Part shown: positions 38,417 through 52,462 of the stretch, one piece after another
Layout of the letters: each line of letters opens with the position of its first letter
How positions within the stretch are numbered: the stretch's first letter is position 1
Assembly: GCA_036320915.1 (NCBI GenBank)
Contig: JAXBDG010000005.1
Coordinates: forward strand, 806,001 to 870,000
Direction: 5' to 3'
Source of the DNA: Linnemannia elongata
Taxonomy: Eukaryota > Mortierellomycota > Mortierellomycetes > Mortierellales > Mortierellaceae
Length of the DNA: 64,000 bases
Notes under the pieces: generated by a model
The model's input: the letters and a program-made list of their open reading frames with translations, nothing else
Told to the model about the DNA's origin: nothing
Database searches by the model: none
Position numbers and translations under genes: made by a program

Positions 38417-40761
38417 ATGACCGACCACTCCACGCTCTTGCTCAAAAAGCAACTCAAAGGTAATAATATACTCTCACAAGTACTCGCTTCATGGAAGAAA
38501 AGGGAACTGATTCCCACAGGCGGTGTGTCTCGGCCAAAGAACAAAAAAAAAAGAAGGTTCCTTAGTACATACCATGGCCACGCACGCAACACACTCACCT
38601 ACAGAAGGAGAGCATAAGGGCGAGCAAGGGTAAAGGAAGGTTGAGGAGCTCAAACCATTTTTTTCTTTTACAGGTTCATTGACAGCCATTTCACCCCCCC
38701 CTAGTGGCGTGATGTCGATCTCACACTCGCCACCAGAAGAAAGAACCTCGTTCCCACTGTGCACTGACTGAAAGACAGACAACAGAGTTCGGTTGTCCCT
38801 GCTGTCAGTAAAGAGGGGGGGGGTGAACGACGGAGAAAAAAAAGACACCTCTGTCCCACTTTGTTGCTATGTTGCCTTCTCCACGCTCCTCTCCCCACTC
38901 CTGTGCTGCGGTCTGTTCCTTGCCCTTTCACTTCCTCCCCCTTCCCCTTTCCTCCTTTCGCTGGTCCAACACACCCCTTTATTAAATCCTGATTCACGCA
39001 TGGGATGGAAAGTGAATGACCACGCAAGAGTCTCAGTCGTGAATAATCGACAACCAAGAGAAAGAGGGTGAATGGGAAGGAAGGGAAGGAGGTTGTCGGA
39101 ATGAGCCCACAACTCGCTAGGGTGTGTCTTTTAGTGGTTAGGTGTATGCGACCCTCCCTTGAACTCACTAACTAACACTCTACCACCCTTTTGTTCGATT
39201 GTGTGTATGTGTAGAGCTTACCAAGCGCCCCGTCGAGGGTTTCTCTGCTGGCCTTGTCGATGACAACAATATTTTTGAGGTACGGAAGCCTTTTTGTGGT
39301 TTTCAAATGAAGAACGTTTCTCTTGGTTGGTTGCTCTTTGTTGACTGAGACTAACAACCGATCCCTCAACCCTTCTTCCTCTTTGTTCTCCTTGCGTTTG
39401 ATATCGATTAGTGGGAGATCATGATCATGGGCCCACACGACACTCTCTAGTAAGGCTCAATATCAACAATGCTGCTGCTGCACTGCACGCACATCGACAA
39501 ACACACACGCACACACAGGAAAAGACCAGCGGAGAAGCATGGTTGCTTCCTTGTTTTCTTTATTATTTCGGCAAGCATTTCAGTGGCACGAACGCACGCA
39601 CTCTCACACGAGACATACGACACAAAAGCGACATGGAAAGGAGATGCTATTTTTATCAAATCGACTTTTTCTTCAGCAAGAGGAGGGCTCAAACTTGCGT
39701 GGAAGAGCAATCCATCTGCTTTATCTTATTCTTTTCAATTTGACTATTCCAACAAGACGACAACAACAACGGGCAATAACACCAACGGACAAATCAGATC
39801 AATCATGGACTACTAGCCTTTGTCGACTTGAGTACACTGTCGTATTCCAACCAAGGACTCGGATAAAGTGGGAGAAAAGAGGGGAGAAAGAGGATGACGG
39901 ATGCCGATTTGCGACAAATTTCCTACCCCCTTATGCCTTAACCCCTGCACCAACTTTTTGTTTCTTCGCGATTTTATCAGCAATGCTGCCGATGTTGCAT
40001 CAGGTGTTTCGAGATGTTCCTAGCAAGCGGACTAATTGTTCTTGTGCCTTTTGTATTTCTTGATTGAACCACCCTACTTCTAGTGAGGGCGGCTTCTTCA
40101 GAGCCATCATGACCTTCCCCAAGGAATATCCTCTCATGCCTCCAAAGATGCGCTTTACAACCGATATTTACCACCCCAATGGTACACATGATCACTGGAT
40201 ATCGACTTGAGTGAAATGAGTTGCTTTAGGGAGCCAAAGTCAGATATACTCATTACTTTTGTCCTGAATTCTATTTGTGTAATAGTCTACCCCAACGGCG
40301 ATGTCTGCATTTCTATCTTGGTAAGCGAGTTCGCCAGACCCACTGCTACAGGAGATCACAACGTATACTCGTACCACAACCACGTAAGATCATCGGTACT
40401 CAATCATCTTTTATCTATCCTGTGGATGTGTTAATAGCACCCTCCCGGCGAGGACAAATACGGTTATGAGCAGGCGAGCGAGCGTTGGTCTCCAGTCCAC
40501 ACCGTCGAGACCATCCTGATCAGTGTCATCTCGATGTTGTCCAGCCCCAACGACGAGAGTCCCGCCAACATTGAGGCCGCAGTAAGTTCTACTCTGTCCA
40601 GATGTAACCGTTTCAATTATTGTCATTGTCAATTATTGAATGAAGTACTAAGTATGACTGTCAACTCACTCTGGGCTTATTAGAAAGAGTGGCGCGAGAA
40701 CTATCCTTCATACAAGAAGAAGGTTCAGCGCATTGCAAGACGCTCGGCGGAGGAAATGTAA
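38417..40761 (+). CDS. UBE2G1: Ubiquitin-conjugating enzyme E2, UBE2G1/Ubc7 class
   Basis: Seven exons: 38417-38459, 39215-39279, 39412-39449, 40084-40181, 40286-40320, 40438-40581 and 40684-40761 (stop TAA), 166 residues, close to the human protein at 170. The sequence tracks UBE2G1: [46 protein letters not shown], then NGDVCISIL with the catalytic cysteine. The loop after it ([17 protein letters not shown]) is the insertion that separates Ubc7/Cdc34-type E2s from the others. [32 protein letters not shown] follows. The enzyme passes ubiquitin to substrates with RING E3s, in related proteins including ER-associated degradation. Introns 1 (755 nt) and 3 (634 nt) are long for the window. It is convergent with the SRPBCC gene. 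Confidence 0.93.
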
Positions 40762-41204
40762 AAACAACATGCTGGGGAAAAAAAAGTTCGAGGCTGTAAC
40801 GACTGCTTCGCTTACTGTGTCAGGCGTGCACTTATCGGTGAGGCAGGCGTATTGCCAGCTACACAAAAAAATACCAGCGTCAAGCGTGGACGGCGTTTTT
40901 TTTTAAAAAAAACTAGGAGAGTACAACCAACAAACAACAAACAGTAACTTCAACCGAAAACATTATCAACAAACGCAAAAAACAAATGAATAAACATCAA
41001 TTCTAACAAAGATCAACACGGGTTGGATACATGATCAAAAGCAGGTGTCGTCTGGAGACGGATATGTATTACTGGTTTTAGTTGTGAGTAGTGTAGGTTG
41101 GATGCAAGAGGGAGAGAGATAGAGGTGTCTGCTAGCTGTAGATATTAGGGCCGATACGCGGCGCGCGGGATGGATATGTGATGATTACAGTTTCACATAA
41201 CTGC
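40762..41204. other. Convergent 3' UTRs
   Basis: 443 bp between two convergent stops, A-rich, with several AAACAA and AATAAA-like stretches. No gene is seen. Confidence 0.6.
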
Positions 41205-42656
41205 CTAGATGCCAAAGTCGCCAAGGCTGAGGTCGCCGGATCCGAGGTCAAGTTCAATCCGCTCGGCATTCTTGGCTTCTCGTGCCTTTTTGGCCTCTGG
41301 GTCTTCGACTTCATGGACATCATCACCCTTATCATCACGGTCTTCGTCTTCGTGATGGTCATCTCCATCCTCGTTGCTGTTGTTCTGGTTGTCCAAGTGC
41401 TCTTCAGACTCTTCAGTGACTGTCTTGGAGATCAGGTCCTCCTTGGAGGTGGACTGGGGCAGCCGGTCGGCTGAGGTTGAAGGATTTTTTGAGGTTGTGA
41501 AGAGGGATGTGACGGCGTCGATGATGCTTGTCCTCTTCTCAACCGGTTTCTCTGGTGCAGGAGCGGCAGGAGCAGCGGGTTCCTGGACGCCCTCTGAAAA
41601 AGCGGCCGGTGGTGGATCGGAAGCAGAGACGTCACTTGTCCTGGGCTCCTTCTCTGACGCACTCTCCTCCCTGTTGTGGTTTCTGTTGGCGTCAACAGTA
41701 GTAGTAGTAGTTGTGGATGCGACAGCAATGGCAGCGACAGCAGCAGGGTCGCTAATATCCAATTGTGCAATATCATTATCACCGGTCTCCTTTGTCCCCT
41801 TATCATCATCTCCAGCAGCAGACCCCGTTTTTTCGGCAAGGCCTGCGACCTGCCTCCTGCGCAAGGTCTCAATCTGGAGGGCATTGTTCATGGCAATGAA
41901 CCCTTTGCGGGCATCCTCCATGGTCCCGAAGCTGGAGAAGAGGCCTGTGCCCCAACCCGTGTACCGCTCTCCTTGGGTGAATTCTGTTACTGTCCCGTTG
42001 TGAGAGCTTGCCAGTTGGAAGTAATGTGTGCCCTGTTTTTTTAGTGTATTTAGAAAGGAGGGAGGAAGGGAGAGGGATGGTTAGTAAAGGGTCGATTAGA
42101 GGGTAACAAGGGGCTATATAAACGAAGAGATAAGCCAGAGAGTGAGAGTGAGATGGCTTACATTGACGAAGCCCTTGAGGCCGGCGGGAGTGAACCATTC
42201 TAGACATGAGTTGGGTTCGAGTTTGGTGATCCTTGGGGACCATACGGAAGCTATTTAAGTAATTTGTTTGAATACCGTATAGAGACGGATATGGGTTAAA
42301 CAAGATTCACACCGATGTTCCGTTGCAACACACCAATTCACGACTCTCGGATTTAAATGCAAAAAAGACTTACAGAGTGGTGCTCCACAAAAGACCCGCC
42401 TGGGTAGCCTCACCTTGATGCTAAGCGATTCTCCCTCTACAAACGCAACCAAGAAATTGTTTTGTGAGCAAAAATAGTGACGAAAGTAAAACAAGTGTCG
42501 ATCTGAGAGTATCGAAGAAACAAACATACCGGCAAGTTTGCCCTTAGCTGAGGTGAACATGGGGTTCCAGTCGTGATAGCTGTTGAAGTCTGTGAGGACA
42601 CTCCACACATCGCTTGGGGATGCTTGTATGGTGATGCTGGCCTTGTTTTCCTTCAT
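41205..42656 (-). CDS. SRPBCC (START-like/polyketide cyclase fold) protein with acidic tail
   Basis: Four exons on the reverse strand: 42656-42530, 42436-42374, 42250-42162 and 42032-41205, 368 residues with matching phases. The N-terminal ~155 residues resemble the SRPBCC fold: ASITIQASPSDVWSVLTDF, YHDWNPMF, then ESLSIKVRLP, LEPNSCLEWF, GTHYFQL, GTVTEFTQGERYTGWGTGLF and an amphipathic helix DARKGFIAMNNAL. This fold forms a pocket for hydrophobic ligands; the ligand is unknown. The C-terminal half is low complexity, rich in Thr/Ala/Pro then Asp/Glu, ending with a charged helix and the peptide LGSGDLSLGDFGI. Most SRPBCC proteins lack such a tail. Its start at 42656 is followed upstream by a TTTG tetranucleotide repeat in the leader. 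Confidence 0.75.
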
Positions 42657-42658
42657 TG

Positions 42659-42690
42659 TTGTTTGTTTGTTTGTTTGTTTGTTTGTTTGT
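42659..42690. repeat. TTTG tetranucleotide repeat
   Basis: About eight TTTG units in the leader of the SRPBCC gene, just before its ATG on the reverse strand. The complementary repeat unit (AAAC) also occurs inside a NELF-C/D intron (63101-63140). Confidence 0.85.
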
Positions 42691-43531
42691 GGTTGGGTTT
42701 AGGGAAGGGTGGCTGGGTGTTGTTTGCTGTGTGGAGGGGGGAAGAATTAATGCAGGTGGATTAGGGGAGGTGTATCAGAGCAGACGAGGATGTGAAAGGA
42801 AGGTCAATGGGGTCGATTAGGTCGAAGGGTGGAATGAGGTTCAAAAGTGGGTGGATGGAATCGAGCGAGTCGATGGGTTGAAGAGAGGGAAAAAAAAAAG
42901 AAAGAACAGTTGTCAGACTATGGATGAACAAAGTGGCAAAAATATATGTGTCCTTCACGCTAAGACACCCGTTGGTTAATCCAGCCGCCCTCACTAGCGT
43001 CTTGTTCTTTCTGTTCTCTCTTTCTCTCTCCTTCCTTCCTCTTGTTATCTTGTTTATCTCTCGAAAGAAGCAATTTCTTTCATTCCCTCTCGTTCCTTCT
43101 TTCGTAGCGTGGCTGCAACATGGGAAAAAGTCCTATTGACAGCTAATCAAAGTACATTTTTTTTTTCCATTCACGGGGGTGCTTCATGATTTCAAGGGGA
43201 CAGGAATGCAAACACACCGACCATCCATCCCATCCTAGCGTTCCCCTCTCGACATTTGTCTTTCTGTGCCAGGCATGTGTGCTTGCATGGTAGACGGTGT
43301 GTTGGTCATGCCTCTGTCGATGGAAAGAGGGCCAGATTCGCGAGGGAAGAGAGTGACACAATGGGTTTATTCCCGGTCGCCTCTGTTGCGACTAGACCTT
43401 TATTTAAAAGAGCTATCAAGCCGCTTAATGTGTTGCTTCTTTATTGTGTATCGACTATGAGTATTTTGCGATACGCGTCAAAGATAGCGAGGAAGGGCTA
43501 TAAACTAATATTGACCAAGTGACCGAGTCGT

Positions 43532-43656
43532 CTCACCGCGCGAAGGTAAAAATACTTTCGACGCGCTGAGTTCTATTTCTGATCTTCATTCATTAAACAG
43601 TCATATACAACGGTTCAATTGATCAGGGGCGCGGTCGTTTTTTTTTTTTTTTTTTT
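43532..43656 (+). other. Imperfect hairpin followed by a T tract
   Basis: CTCA...TGAG, GCGC...GCGC and GAAGGTA...TACTTTC form a bulged stem of about 15 bp with an AAAA loop (43532-43570), and a T19 run lies at 43638-43656. The layout would suit a small RNA polymerase III transcript but no A or B box is evident. Weak call. Confidence 0.25.
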
Positions 43657-46600
43657 GCATTCCTGGAGCCTAAAAGTAGAAGAAAACAAAAGAAACAAAC
43701 CGAGTACACAGAAAGTAGGAAGAGAAAAATGTACGGCGCTGTAATTTGCCAGGCCCGTTGTGTCCCATGTTACTCACCTTCGTCGCTCTTTCCTCTCGCT
43801 CTTCTACAGCTCATCTCGACTCTCTCTTCAAAAAAGTCCAAATTGAAAAAAGAGTCAATGCCAAGGATGCAGCTGCTGTCTGTCTGCCTGGCTGTTGCAA
43901 AAATAACAAACATAGTCGAGAATTGTATGTGAGGGCATGAAGAAGGTTCGAGAGCGTTTGTCTGTCGAAAATTTAAAGGCATCTGTGAGTGGCAATAAGG
44001 CTGCAGACAGGGAAAAAAAATATTATTTGGTGCAGGTAAACAACAGGCACAGCCAAGAGCTTTCTCCAAAGGCGTATATGTGTGCGTGTGCGTTAAGAGG
44101 ATCGGAAGCTGACCCATGGACGAAGTGTAACTGACCTACAATAGCCAAACCGTCTTTTTCTCTCCGTCTGCCTTCATCATGGTAAGTGTTCCAAAAAGGT
44201 GAACCGATTGTCGGCTGTCGGCCCTTTAGACCTTGTGCATGTCAGCCCTTGACTCGATTTACCATCTTGTCCTTGCGCCTTTCCAATTATTTTCTGTCAG
44301 AGTCGGACTAGAGAGGTATATGTATCCGTGCATCCATACATACAGTTTTATTTTCCGCATGCCGTCCTTTACTTTCTCGAAATAAAGAGTAAGAAGTATA
44401 ACGGATACTATCCCGTGCCTGAACTCCTGATCCCAAAAGCCTGGAATGGCGAATTGCCCTACAGGAAGACTAGGATGGCAGAGAAACTGAACTTTAGCAA
44501 GTGCGATGACGATTGCAAAACCGATGGAAGAAAAAAAAAAAAGGGCTATCAGAAACAGTAGAAGGGCCAAGAGATGGGCTGAAAAGGTAAAGAAAGAAGT
44601 AGAAACCAAGGCGTGGTATGGCCAAGTACCTCTGAAAACATAATCGAGGGTGCATGTTCGTCGGCTCATGTACCCTTTTCGTTTGAGCAAACTATCAAAG
44701 GGGAAAAGGTTTCGATTTCAATTGAATTTTTCGTTGTGTAACGTGGCATACATGGAGATTGAGGGACGAAGGAATGAGCATGTGCCAGGCATGCCATGGG
44801 GTCCATGGTGTGTAAGAGAGACGAAACAAAAAAAAGGTGATCAACTTGTCGACTCTGTCGTACATTTAACATCTTCGCCAACACAGATATATTGTACATC
44901 TACAAGAAAAAGAGACATGTAAGCAAGGGCGAGAATGTGCAGTGACGATATCAGAGTAGGCTGAGGCGAGGGACAAGGTGTAAGCAGAGAAACAAGAGGG
45001 AATGTGGTCGGATCACTGGTCACCACCATCATTTGGTCGCAAAACACAAAAAGAGCTGACAAAGAAAATCGATAGCAAGGGTGTTGCGAGGATGTATGGA
45101 CGATGCACCTATGCGTGGTTGACAAAGCAAAAGGGGTCGGAAGAATTGTCTAAAAATGAAGTAATGAGAATCCAAAAGGCGAGGTAGGCAGGAAAAGTAT
45201 TTCTGAAGATGTGTGGGGCAGGGTTTAAGAGCCTTCCAAGATCCATCCAATTGACTCACCAAGAAAAAGGACCACCTAGTTTTGTATTCCTCACTCGCCA
45301 CATCCTTTCAAAGACCTAGACCTTCATTGCGCCTCCAATTGCGATTCGATCGTGTTCTTTAGTTTGTATTTCTCGCCGCAGCAAAGCAAAGACCTCTTTC
45401 GCCCAGAGCTAGAGTGTACTTCTAGTGGAATAGCGAGTAAACGGGATCATGATTGACTGTTGGAGTCCGAGGAAAGACCATTTCTTTTTCTACTCTCATC
45501 TCTATCACTCTCCTTAGGTCATTCCTCTTCGCTCTTTGTTGTTCTGACCACTCAATCGGCTATGACATAGGAAAGGAGGCGAATGGCAACAAAATGGTCA
45601 ATAACCAACAACACAACATACCTGACTGACTCTTGGTCATCCCTCTGAATGGCTTTTTTGACGGACCAAACATCAGACTCAAGCTATTAATTAACTCGAC
45701 CCAAGACGCGAGTGACCAATCCAACACATCCTCTGCAGTCGATCGGACAGGACAAAGCACCAAGCCTCGCCCATCCACTCTCCTATATACACAAAAACGT
45801 TAACAAAGGACAAGGGCGTGGACCGATCCATACCACAACTGCAAGGGCGCGTCATGTGTAACGCCAGAGTAACAAGCGCTGCCTAACTGGGGTTGCAACT
45901 GAACAAAGGCTAAAGGTCAAGGCGTAGACAAACAACGACGGAGTCTTTTGTTTTTTTTTCTGGGCTAATAAAAAGATGTGCATCGTACTGCGGCTGCGCT
46001 TTCCCTCATCGTCGTCATCATACATGTATGAAGCAACAAAGTTGGCATGGTCCATCAAGCGAGGAATGAAAGGATGACACGGATTTGTCATTTTTATCGT
46101 GGCAAAACAAACAAAACACGCACCTACAGCGTAACAGCTGGGATGGAGCAATTGAGACGCTCCCAGCCTGTTGTGAGCTGCCATTGATGTTGGATCAATC
46201 CCTTCAATTGGTAGAGGGAAGCGTAGTTATAATAACACAAATATGAAAAGCGGTGCATGCAACAGGTGCAACGGAGGGAAGGACTGAGAAGGGAAGGTAA
46301 GGGTACAACGAATTGACGCTGCGCAGCTGTGTCTCCAGATGACCATCCTCGAAAACATACGACGGTATTTCAGGAAATTCCAAGCACGCACAAAAAAAAC
46401 AGCACTCTGGCAGTCATTCACTAAGTTACCTCCCTGGCTGTTGCAGCAATACGGCAGAAGCAAGTGGAGTTAGCGGCGGAGATGTAGTGATCGTGACAAA
46501 TGTAGACGCGTCCCTCTCTTCCCTCCCTCCCTCATTCTGCTTCAAAATACCCGCTTTACTTTTCTTCTGTCATTACCCTACCTCTCCCTCGCCTCGCATG

Positions 46601-47059
46601 CATGTAAACAAACGAAGAAATACCTAGATAGCAGAGCCCAAAGGAAGCGTGTTCGAATTACAGTTTAGCACTGTGATAGATGAACATCAGGTTTCTTTTT
46701 CCTATTCCTCACTGCCGTTTCTGTAGCACAACTCCTAAAGGACATTTCTTCTAAATATTAAGCACCTCGAAACCACAACCATTGGTCTCCCTTTTACTCA
46801 TAAGCCCTATGAAGGAGGTGGCAGAGTTCAATATCCATCAGCATGCAATGCAGCGTATGTGTGTGCGTTTAGATGCGCAAAGGTGGCAGTGCTCACACCC
46901 TTACATTTTTGAGTTATTTTTGTTTTTCTGTGAATAACACTAGTCTGCCTTGCATCCGTTGTCTATTTTGTTTCTGCGACAACTAAAATATCTTCCGCCT
47001 TTCGCAATAACTCAAAAGTAACCCGCCTCCATTGTTCTGGTCAAGGATGGAGGAGGAGA

Positions 47060-47080
47060 CAGAGAGAGAGAGAGAGAGAA
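47060..47080. repeat. GA microsatellite
   Basis: About ten AG units in the gene desert. Confidence 0.85.
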
Positions 47081-50000
47081 AGAGAGGAGCGATAGGATGG
47101 GGCAAGGCAATTGCACAGTCGAAAGGAATTATGATCAGTGTGGCTGAACGAGAACGAATGAGACAAGTAAGAGTGTCGGCCAACAGTATGTGAGACAGCC
47201 GTACACGTATCAAAGTGGAGGAAGGCAAGAAAAAGGACAAGCTAGCGAGAGAAAGTAATGCTCACAAATGTGTGGCTGGTGAGGGCACATAAGGTCCGTC
47301 GTTTGGATAGAGGCTCGAGGACCGAAGGAAAAGGTAAGAATCAAAAGGAGGAATACATGGTGTAGAAACGGTTGCTGTCTACTCTCGATCTGTACTTTTT
47401 TTCTTTTCGTTCCATACGCCCTTTGTATCGCTCCGTTCTTTCTCATTGCAGATTAAGGTGGGAATAGCAACAACAACGAGTATTCATTAAACAACAATAG
47501 CCTATGTCAGTTGAGGGCTTGGCGATGATGTGTTTTCTAGGAAACGTGAATCTCGATTTTGTGAAAGCAGATAACGCCTCCATCTTTTCTCCTTATACCA
47601 ACACCCTCACTTTCTCCGAGAATTGCTCCCAAACGCATTTCTCCTCGCCTTCACTCCTCCTCGACTCGCTCAATCGCCCATTCATAAAAAAAACAAGCTG
47701 AAGCGCTGTAGTTTCATCAAAAATGGGGGATGTCAGGGGCATGGAGGTCTGTCCTACCCTGCTCTTTACATATATCACACAAAGAATTGAATTAACTGAA
47801 TTATACGGATAGTGGTTTAATTCCTCCAAGAAGACAAAAAAAAAAAAAAATGAAACCGTAGCTCGTTCCTTGAACTATCGAACGCCCTGTGCGTTTGTGG
47901 CATTGGGAATATATCCCGCATGAGGGGTGTTCCAATGGCTGGTTCGCCCGTCCAATTGTCAAACGCAAACACGAAAAACGAGGTATGCACAATGAGCACC
48001 GCACCTCTTTTACTCTACTGCTCAACTCATACTGCCAATGCACCCAAGCCCGGATGAATTGAATCTCGTCAATGGCATGAGAAACCAACTAAGTTATGCA
48101 GTCATTGTATGACCTGTCACTTCGGATAAGGAGCTATCAGATTACCCATTTTTGCTGCACAGCGAAAGGATGAGCGCACAAAAGTTACGCGGAGGGAGGA
48201 GGGAGGTGGTAAAATGGCGCCATTGAAAAAGGAGTTTAAGGCATGCATCCTCTCTCTCTCTCCTCGATGGAGGTTGGGATGTAAGGAGACTGAGGTGATA
48301 GAAGGCAACCCTCAATTGACAAGCAGCGGCATCATCGTCATCATCGTTCACTGCGCACCCTCTTTTTTTTTGTGCTCCAAGAAGGATCATTCATGTTCAT
48401 TGAAATTATTTATGAGAGCTCACCTTTTTTTTTTCTGTCACACGGCACACCAGCTACCATGCCTCATCTATCAACACAAACAAAAACATAAATTTAAACA
48501 AGATAGGCACTACTTTTGTCCGATGCACTCTGTTACGCGTATGCTGAATCGATCGAATCTAAACTTTAAGTAAGGATCATTGTTTTGTGAGTTGGAAACG
48601 CCACTGACTTCCTTGTGATCAGAGGAGGCCCCATAGCTTTTTACTTTGTTGTGTTTGACTGAAACAAAAGGACTACAACAAAGAACTCAAAGGAACAGGG
48701 GATTCATTGATGATGAAGACTAGGCAGGGCGAAAAAAGACACAAAATGCAAAAAACAAAGGAACAAAGGGCTCGCGCGTAAACAAATCAACAAGAAATTA
48801 TACAAAAATGTTGAGAGAAAACAACTGCGAGACGGGGACACTAAGTTTCCTTATTACCCCCATACACCCTTCCAGAGCAATGTAGAAGAAGATGGAACAA
48901 TTGATTCGTGGTTAGACGGATCCTTGACCACAATGAACAAATAGACAAGCATAGAGCAAGTCAACCGAGTCTATTTTCTTTGCTTGGTAGAAGAAAGGAG
49001 AACGAAATGAGGTCATGACTCGCAACAAAAACGAGCCCACAATAGGGACTTGATGAAGTGAAAAAGGCAGTAAGCAATAACGAAAAGCAAACAAGAAGGG
49101 AAGGAAAGTGTGTGAAAAAAATAAATGAAGGAAGCTGGGAAAAGAACGCGTCTCAACAACTAATTTCTTTCCAAGTTATCCTACGCGTTCAATCATTTTT
49201 CCTTGGTTCAAATTTCATCAGGGTCTGTCGGTTTACATGGGGCACCGATTTTTCCTTTACGCAAAGCACCTTTTTTCCATCATTGATTGTTGATGGATTT
49301 TTTTTCCTGGACCGATAGGCCATCCAATTTGAAAGACTAATGAAGGGGTGAAGTGGGAAGAAAAAGTAGGCAAGAAAGGGATGAGGGGTTGGGGGGTGAA
49401 AATGTAGGGTATCAAAAAAAAAGTCGCGGACGAAGTCGCGCGCAATCAACTGGGAAAAACAAGACGGAATATCTAGTTTGCCTTTGAGTTGCTTATGATA
49501 ATTAAAAAGTACGTGTGAACCTTCCCCTTCTTTGTGTAAAAAGTGCTGCAAGCCTCGTCGTAGTACCATGGCAAGTCGATTCCCATTCACCAATTTTTCC
49601 TTGTTTGCTCTCACTGGTGTCCGCAAGAGGGGGTCAATGCCAATGTTTTCCTTTTGACAGGACCCTCTCCCTCCTCCATTCTCTCACACCCCTTACTATC
49701 CACGACTCTTTGCAAATTCCAAATGATTGTCGCTTAAAGAGCGAGTAATCGACGAGCAGAACAAAAACGAAGAGGTGAATGCACGACACAGGAGAGGGAG
49801 AGGCAGGTGAGAGGGAAAGAGATGCAAAGAGGATGGTAGAGGAGGAGAGGACACGGTCCAAGCTCAAGAAAATAATAAAAGACGTGCCCCTGATATCCCA
49901 TTACCCGATTTAGATATATGAGCTATTGGCTTTGATGATGTGACGCGAGTGCGAGGCCAGGACTCAGACTGATTCCCTTCCATCGTTTTTGATCATATCA

Positions 50001-52421
50001 GCTAGGAGCATAGGGGGAAGGGCAAGGAAGAAGGAAAAGAACGCGAGAAAAAAGGGTTGTGATGAAGGGAGTAGAGATGGATGGTATTGGGGGACACCAC
50101 TACCATTTTTTTCCTTCTCATAAAAAAAGCACAGTGCACTAACAGACCTTCAGTGAGAATTAAAGCGGACAGACCCTTTTGTCACCACAGAGTTGTTCCT
50201 TGTGTGGGCACAAGTACCATCGAGTCAGCTTAGAAAGGACGTGTGCCTAACAAGGTTAGAATTCAGGGGTGTGTTTTTCAGGATGACAAGGAAAATAAAA
50301 AAAAGGTGTCAGGTTCGGGGGTGAACGAACGATTGTCCACAGAAGATAGGCGATCTAGCAAGAGAGACGGTCATGGGCCAAAAGAAAATAAAACAGAAAA
50401 CAACAGCAAAGAATAAAGGTGTTGTGCGACAACACCAAGGAAATGTGTACGAACAGGCAAATCAGTTAAGGTTGAAGAATCAAACCAAGAAAAAAGAGGT
50501 AAGAAGTGAATATCAAGCTGACTAGCTTGCTAGAAACCACACTGGTGTAGTACTCTTTTTTTTTGGTTTCGATTTTCTCTCCAAGAACTGTTCAAGGGGT
50601 GGAGATTAGGCGGAAGGGGGATAATGATTGTAATGATTGACTCCCCCCGATACATCCGTCATGGACTCTGCCCTTCCTTGTGTCTCAATTACTTGCGACA
50701 ATAGACAAGTGAACGAGAGCTCTCTTCCCTCTTTTTGCACCATTCCACTCACCCCCTTCTTTTTCCCCACTCAGTCATTCATCCCCTTCTTGTGATGAGC
50801 TCCCTATGCAAGGAGGGCTGGCAGTTCAAAAAATGAATCAGTAAAGACTACCTACCTTATTGACCACCTACCTCACCATGCACCTCGCGTAGAAAAATCG
50901 CCTCTGCGCGAAAGTTTATGATGCAATAATTGAAAAGAAAAAAAAGACGCTGGGTCACCAAGTCGCGTTCTTTGTACGTGTCATTCCTAGGATTTTTTTT
51001 TCTTTTCCCCCTTCCCCGATCTGTCCAAGTTGGGGTCTTTATGCCTTATGCCACATATCATTATGCTCTTTTCCGCATCCCTCTTCCTGCTCAACAAATA
51101 AAAGTCGTGCATATCTCAGGACGAAGAATATGGTAGGCTGAGAAGGAAAAAAAAAAGAGTCAATCGGCGTGAGAGAGGGTTTCAGTGGTAGGAGATGTGG
51201 CGATGTGGTATGGCATGCTGTAGAAAACAACGAAGGTTAAAGCAGCATCGCTGTTCGGCCTTTCCATCCTGCATGCAGTTGGCATTATATTTTCTTTGTA
51301 TTCGCATTTATTTTTGTTTCTGGCTCAAGCCCGACGGGAGAAATGGTATGTCGCGTCCTACAAACGCAAAGCACGAAGGACGATGTGGACGCGACTTTCG
51401 AAGGTCCGACAAATCAAAGGAAAAAGGAAAAATTGTTGTCAAGAAAGGTGCTGAAAGAATTATTCTTGTTGAATGCAAGGGTATAGTCTAGGAGATAAGA
51501 ATGGACTATTCATACCACGCCGACACTATTTTTCTTTTGGTCCTGAGTTTGGATCAAACGAACAGTGCGGAAAAAAAAGGGTGCTAGTTGGTGCGTCCGT
51601 CTCTTGGGCAAAGACAAGAAGGGACTGAAGGGAGGGTGCAAGGGGCAAGTGTGTGTGTCAGAAAGTGAGAGAGAGACTGTGTGTGTGTGTGAGAGAGAGA
51701 GGAAAAAGGATCTAAACATTCACTGTTAGACAATTGAATCGAAGCTAAAGAGGAGGGGGTAGATTATCCAACTCCGATTCACTTGCCCCATGCCCTTGGA
51801 ACAATGAGCACGAACCTTGTACTACCTTCCAACATGCCAGTGTCAAAGAAGGACCCAGTACCCACTTTAGGAGTAGTAAGGAGAGATTGAGAAGGATCTA
51901 TGGTCTCACTTACTCTCTTTTTGTTCCATGTACGAGTCCTCTTCCCCAAACACCTGTGCGCTCTTTTTCTGTGCGATGACACTTATTTACCATCGCCCCG
52001 CCCTTTCATCCTGATGTGTCTCTCTTGTTGTCAATCCATATTGTGAGCAGTTTCTCTTCAACACCCTCTCGTCCCTCCTTACAACTTTCCTCGCTCTGTC
52101 GTCTGGTGTCCTTCACTCATTTGCAAAGAAAAGAGACCCTGACTGACGAAAAAAATGACCGAGGTACCCACCGTGTTAAGGCAGGGGGAGGATAAATCTG
52201 GTGTACTGGGAGCAGTCAAGAGGGCGAACAGGACGACAAGACAGTAATAGAGATACAAAACAAGACAAAGGAGAGTACGCGGGAGAAAAATGCAATCAAG
52301 GTGGAGGGCTGCACAATAGCAAAAGAATGAATAGAGGGCATTCAAGGGGGTTGTTTCTGGGGAAAGGGAACAGTAGGCTCACATACTCACATACTCGCAG
52401 GGATTCGATTAGTGCATCTGT

Positions 52422-52424
<3 letters not shown>

Positions 52425-52459
<35 letters not shown>
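52425..52459. repeat. CT dinucleotide microsatellite
   Basis: About 17 CT units in the gene desert. Confidence 0.9.
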
Positions 52460-52462
<3 letters not shown>

